DNA of 64,000 nucleotides from Albibacterium profundi (GTDB taxonomy: Bacteria; Bacteroidota; Bacteroidia; Sphingobacteriales; Sphingobacteriaceae): positions 186,001 to 250,000 of the forward strand of contig NZ_JBBVGT010000002.1 of NCBI RefSeq assembly GCF_042159835.1. Reading direction: 5' to 3'. The notes beneath the pieces are model-generated. The model saw nothing but the letters and a program-made list of their open reading frames with translations, did not search any database and was not told the origin of the DNA. The position numbers were made by a program, and so were the translations under genes. Positions 60,096 through 64,000 of the stretch are shown here, in pieces. The first letter of the stretch is position 1. The number at the start of each line of letters is the position of its first letter.

Positions 60096-63000
60096 TTCGT
60101 TCAACGACATGCAGATCGAACAATCAAAAGAACTAGTCATTGAAAAGACAATACCAACAACTGAGGCACAAAAAGAGATTTGGCTTGCATGCGAGATTGG
60201 CGGACAACAAGCAAACCTATCTTACAATCAATCATTTACAATCGATTTTACGGGAAACCTTCAAACTGACAAGTTGTGTGAAGCACTTAAACAATTAGTG
60301 ATTAGACATGAAGCGTTAAGATCGAACTTCAGCATAAACGGACAGAAATCAAACATCTACATTCAGCCGCCCATTAGGGTCGAAAAAAGTGACCTATCAC
60401 ACCTGCCCACTTTATTGCAAGAGGAACATTTCGGTGAATTTATTCGAGAGGACGCTTTACAATCATTTAATTTGCAAAATGATGTTTTATTCAGGTTTAC
60501 CCTTCACATATTTAATGACCAAAAACATCGGCTTACCTTATCGTTACATCATATTGTTGCCGATGGATGGTCTATCAATATAATTTTAAAAGATCTATCA
60601 AAAATCTATTCCGAGCTGGCACTAAATAAAGAAATCCAACTCTCTCCTGCTTCACAAATCAGCGAATATGTCGCCGATGAAATTGATTATAAAAAAAGTC
60701 ATGCTTTCCAACAAACCGAAGAGTTTTGGACAAGCCGATTTAAAAAACAGCCTGCTCCTCTCAATCTACCAACTGATTTCCCCAGAAAGCCGGAAAGAGT
60801 ATATCAAAGCTCAAGAGCAGATTTACCAATAGATCAAGATCTAATCGAGAAAATCAAACAATTTAGCATCAAACACCGATGCAGCTTACCAACTATTCTA
60901 ATAAGCACATTTAAAATTTTTCTCTACCAAATCAGCTTTCAAAAAAACATCATACTTGGGTTGCCTACATCTGGCCAGGTCAGTCAGGAAAAGTACAATT
61001 TAGTCGGACATTGTGCCAATCTTCTTCCATTAATAAGTGAACTGGACCCTCTAAAACCCTTTATTACCCATCTAAAAGAAACTCGCTCTAATTTGTTTGA
61101 CGCTTACGAGCACCAAAACTTCACATTTGGAGAACTTTTCAAAAAAATACTTATCAACCGTGATCATTCAAGAGCAGTCTTGGTTCCCGTTGTATTAAAT
61201 ATCGATACATCACTTGGCGATCAGGTGTCATTTCTGGGTCTAAATCACAAAATAATCAGCAACCCAAAATCACACGAAGTCTTTGAGATCTTTTTGAATA
61301 TCAATCATACAAAAGCTGAAACTGTCTTTGAATGGACCTACAATAAAGAACTTTTTAAAGAAGAAAGTATCAGAAAGTATCATGAGAGTTTTGTCAATAT
61401 CCTCGAAAAAGCCATTCACAACCCCGAATGCTCCATTGCAGAAATTGTTCACAAAAAGCAGGACAACCTAGTAAGCAAATCGATCGATAAAACACTCAAT
61501 GAACTTTTCTATTCAGCAGTTGAACAATTCGAACAACTCCCGGCAGTGAGATTCAAAAACGTCCAGTTAACATATAACGAACTCAATAAATTCAGCAATC
61601 AATTTGCCCGTTATCTCCTGAAAAAAGGAATAGCTCCCGGAGACATGGTCGGAATTTCATGCTCCCGATCTGTCGACACCGTCATCGCCCTGCTTGGTAT
61701 TATCAAGGCAAGAGCATGTTATGTACCTATCGATATGTCACTGCCTCTCGAGCGGATAAACTATATCGTCCATAACGCCAATATCAAATTACTTTTTGAC
61801 GAAAAATGGCTTAATAAGCATATTGTAGCTAGCAACGAATTTGACGCCAACAATCTCACTCTTGAATCAGACAGTCACGATCTCATTTACCTACTCCATA
61901 CGTCAGGATCAACCGGCGTACCAAAAGGTGTATGCATGGGAGACCAAGCGCTGGTAAATTTGCTTTTATGGCAAATAAATAACAGCGCAATGAAAGCTCA
62001 TTCAAAAACCTTACAATATTCCGCTTTGAGTTTCGATGTTTCTTTTCAAGAAATCTTTGCAACGTGGCTGTCTGGCGGGGAGCTCATTCTCGTTGACGAA
62101 GAAACCCGTAAAGATCCGAAAGAATTACTTGGTTATATCAACCAACATGGCGTAAATCGTGTATTCATGCCTTTCGTCGCTTTACAATCGATCGCCGATA
62201 CGGCTGTTAACAGCTGCCTTTTTCCTTCATCTTTAAAGGAAGTGATCACAGCAGGCGAACAGTTAAAAGTGACCAAACAAATCCGTCAGCTTTTCTCCTC
62301 ATTAAAACACTGCACTTTATCCAATCAATACGGTCCAACCGAGTGCCATGTAGTTAGTCAACTTAAGCTGGAAGGCAGTCCGGAAACTTGGCCACACTTA
62401 CCTAGTATTGGCAAAGAAATCTACAATACACAGATATTTATTCTAGACAACAACTTACAGGAGGTCTTACCCGGCGAAACAGGCGAACTCTGCATCAGCG
62501 GCCTTCCGCTTGCCCAAGGCTATTTAAATCAGCCAGAGATAACTAGCGATAAATTTATAACTTTTGTTAGTGACGATGGAGAACATATATGTATATATAA
62601 AACTGGTGACCTCGCCAAACGTCTACCAAATGGCGAGATAGACTTTTTGGGTCGCCAGGATTTTCAGGTCAAAATCAGAGGTTATCGAGTAGAACTAGGA
62701 GAAATTGAACATCACATCTTAGCACAAAAGAATATAAGAGATGCTGTCGTAACCTGCAGGGAAAGTCTCTTAGGGAATCAGCAATTGACCGCTTATTACA
62801 TTCTACGTGATCGCCATGCGGAGAATATAGACATTCGGCAAGCTATACAACAACGTTTGCCCGAATACATGATTCCTCATCACTTTATAGAAGTCGATCA
62901 ATTCCCAAAAACAACATCCGGAAAAATCGATAGAAAGCGTTTACCTTCTCCTCAAATTAACAGCCCGAAGATAAAATCGGAAGAAGATCAACCCCTTGAC

Positions 63001-64000
63001 ATCGTCCAGGAAAAAGTCGTTAACGTATGGAAACATTTCCTTAGCAATGAAAATGTAACTGTCGACAGCAACTTTTTTGAAATGGGCGGACATTCTTTAA
63101 TCGCAATCAATGTATTAATAGAACTTGAAAAACAAACAGGGATAAGGCCTAAGTTAAGCAGTATATTCAAATTCCCGCGATTAAAAGATTTCGCACTATT
63201 GTATGAGAAAACTCTTCCAAAATCTGACTTCGAGATAAATCAGAACAACCAACAGATCATCAGTGATGAGACAGCCGCTATTATAGAAGCACCAATCCTC
63301 GAGACACAATTGGAAATCTGGGTAACTTCAATTTTAGGTGGTGATCTCGCTAATAAATCATACAATATATCGTCGGCACATATCCTGACAGGCGATTTGA
63401 ATATCGAATGCTTAGAAAAAACGATCGAAGCCATCGTAAACCGTCATGAGTCACTCCGAACCAGGTTCAATGAAGATGGCAGTAAAATGCTTATTCATAA
63501 AACTGTTCCAGTACATATACATCAAGACGACTATTCTGCGTTAGACAAGTTTGAACAAAATCAGAAGATATTGACCTATTCAAGAGAGGTCTCTGAAGCA
63601 CCATTTGACCTCAGGGAAGAGAATCTTTTCAGATTTTCACTCTTAAAGCTTTCATCAAACTCATACTATTTTATTTTTACAGTACATCACTTGATATGTG
63701 ATGGCTACTCACTTAATATCATTCTTAATGAAATTAGTGCTATATATAATCTTTTGTTGACCGACAAACATTTGAGTTTACCAAAAGCACCTTCACTCCT
63801 GTCGTATGCGACACATAAAGATGCATTTTATAAAAGTGACGACTATCGTAAATTAATTGCCTATTGGGAGCATGTAATACCAAAAGATTTGGCACCCTTG
63901 GACTTACCTTTCGACTTTCCACGAAAACCTTCTAAAAGCTACAAAGGAGCCAGCTTTCAATCAAATTTATCCAGAGCTTCAACGAAGAAAATAGAATTAT
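60067..64000 (+). CDS. NRPS gene 4 (3' end beyond window): C-A(Pro-like)-PCP-C
   Basis: An open frame runs from the ATG at 60067 to the window end with no stop, at least 1311 residues. Domains: condensation (about 30-460; HHIVADG from 161), adenylation (480-950; HTSGSTGVPKG near 612), PCP (FFEMGGHSLIAI, Ser 1010) and a second condensation domain (from about 1075; HHLICDG from 1207) cut by the edge. The A code reads D-V-Q-F-I-A-Q-V-V-K, one residue from the proline code D-V-Q-F-I-A-H-V-V-K. The start at 60067 overlaps gene 3 by 29 bases; the Met at 60109 would avoid the overlap. It is the direct partner of gene 3 by position and by having an N-terminal C domain. Confidence 0.9.
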   Translation, partial: MNPMLYPLNNSFNDMQIEQSKELVIEKTIPTTEAQKEIWLACEIGGQQANLSYNQSFTIDFTGNLQTDKLCEALKQLVIRHEALRSNFSINGQKSNIYIQPPIRVEKSDLSHLPTLLQEEHFGEFIREDALQSFNLQNDVLFRFTLHIFNDQKHRLTLSLHHIVADGWSINIILKDLSKIYSELALNKEIQLSPASQISEYVADEIDYKKSHAFQQTEEFWTSRFKKQPAPLNLPTDFPRKPERVYQSSRADLPIDQDLIEKIKQFSIKHRCSLPTILISTFKIFLYQISFQKNIILGLPTSGQVSQEKYNLVGHCANLLPLISELDPLKPFITHLKETRSNLFDAYEHQNFTFGELFKKILINRDHSRAVLVPVVLNIDTSLGDQVSFLGLNHKIISNPKSHEVFEIFLNINHTKAETVFEWTYNKELFKEESIRKYHESFVNILEKAIHNPECSIAEIVHKKQDNLVSKSIDKTLNELFYSAVEQFEQLPAVRFKNVQLTYNELNKFSNQFARYLLKKGIAPGDMVGISCSRSVDTVIALLGIIKARACYVPIDMSLPLERINYIVHNANIKLLFDEKWLNKHIVASNEFDANNLTLESDSHDLIYLLHTSGSTGVPKGVCMGDQALVNLLLWQINNSAMKAHSKTLQYSALSFDVSFQEIFATWLSGGELILVDEETRKDPKELLGYINQHGVNRVFMPFVALQSIADTAVNSCLFPSSLKEVITAGEQLKVTKQIRQLFSSLKHCTLSNQYGPTECHVVSQLKLEGSPETWPHLPSIGKEIYNTQIFILDNNLQEVLPGETGELCISGLPLAQGYLNQPEITSDKFITFVSDDGEHICIYKTGDLAKRLPNGEIDFLGRQDFQVKIRGYRVELGEIEHHILAQKNIRDAVVTCRESLLGNQQLTAYYILRDRHAENIDIRQAIQQRLPEYMIPHHFIEVDQFPKTTSGKIDRKRLPSPQINSPKIKSEEDQPLDIVQEKVVNVWKHFLSNENVTVDSNFFEMGGHSLIAINVLIELEKQTGIRPKLSSIFKFPRLKDFALLYEKTLPKSDFEINQNNQQIISDETAAIIEAPILETQLEIWVTSILGGDLANKSYNISSAHILTGDLNIECLEKTIEAIVNRHESLRTRFNEDGSKMLIHKTVPVHIHQDDYSALDKFEQNQKILTYSREVSEAPFDLREENLFRFSLLKLSSNSYYFIFTVHHLICDGYSLNIILNEISAIYNLLLTDKHLSLPKAPSLLSYATHKDAFYKSDDYRKLIAYWEHVIPKDLAPLDLPFDFPRKPSKSYKGASFQSNLSRASTKKIEL

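Overview
The window looks like chromosome from a Bacteroidota bacterium, most likely of the Sphingobacteriaceae (Pedobacter / Sphingobacterium / Olivibacter side). The signs are Bacteroidota-only families (DUF4294, DUF4783, DUF2027, a fused 2-oxoacid dehydrogenase E1, a CcmB-CcmC-CcmD-like block), a bacillithiol deacetylase (BshB1), A-rich leaders instead of strong Shine-Dalgarno sites, and several -7 boxes of the Bacteroidota type TAnnTTTG. I saw no tRNA, rRNA, CRISPR array, insertion sequence or phage gene.

Positions 1-40133 are compact housekeeping DNA, with no gap over 300 bases between genes. In order: EVE-domain protein (cut by the left edge), SlyD-type isomerase and a thioredoxin-domain protein; aminopeptidase P and MazG; a LolC/E-like permease; Fmt; a class IV aminotransferase and RluD; a D-cysteine desulfhydrase/ACC deaminase-like enzyme, lysine 6-transaminase and a small membrane protein; acyl-CoA dehydrogenase; BshB1; DUF4294; Rsh, a Fur-family regulator, PurA and PabB; an M48 lipoprotein; PlsY, NadC and DUF4783; GpmI and a lipoprotein; a TPR protein; Lon; glutamate dehydrogenase; cytochrome c maturation genes; YtxH; a sugar isomerase; IspE, a DUF2027 protein and the fused E1; DUF1573 and a class I/II aminotransferase.

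Positions 40242-64000 hold the start of a large hybrid NRPS-PKS gene cluster that runs off the right edge. Gene 1 is A(Thr code)-PCP-KS-AT-ACP-aminotransferase. Gene 2 is C-A-N-methyltransferase-PCP-C-A-PCP-TE, with a cysteine in place of the TE serine. Gene 3 is A-PCP-KS-AT-ACP. Gene 4 is C-A(Pro-like code)-PCP-C and is incomplete. By domain logic, gene 1 should extend threonine by one malonate and aminate the beta-keto group, giving a 3,4-diamino-5-hydroxyhexanoyl unit. Gene 2 should add an N-methylated small residue (probably sarcosine) and a second small residue (probably glycine). Gene 3 should make a 4-amino-3-oxobutanoyl-type unit, and gene 4 should add a proline-like residue.

Genes 1 and 3 both lack an N-terminal condensation domain. 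Both are preceded by the same promoter-like element: a 20-base near-identical block, a 20-base spacer and TACCTTTATT. This suggests two co-regulated transcription units, each opening with a starter module. The cluster, its shared control element and the RNA folds before gene 1 are the most notable content. Substrate calls come from specificity-code residues aligned by eye and are predictions.
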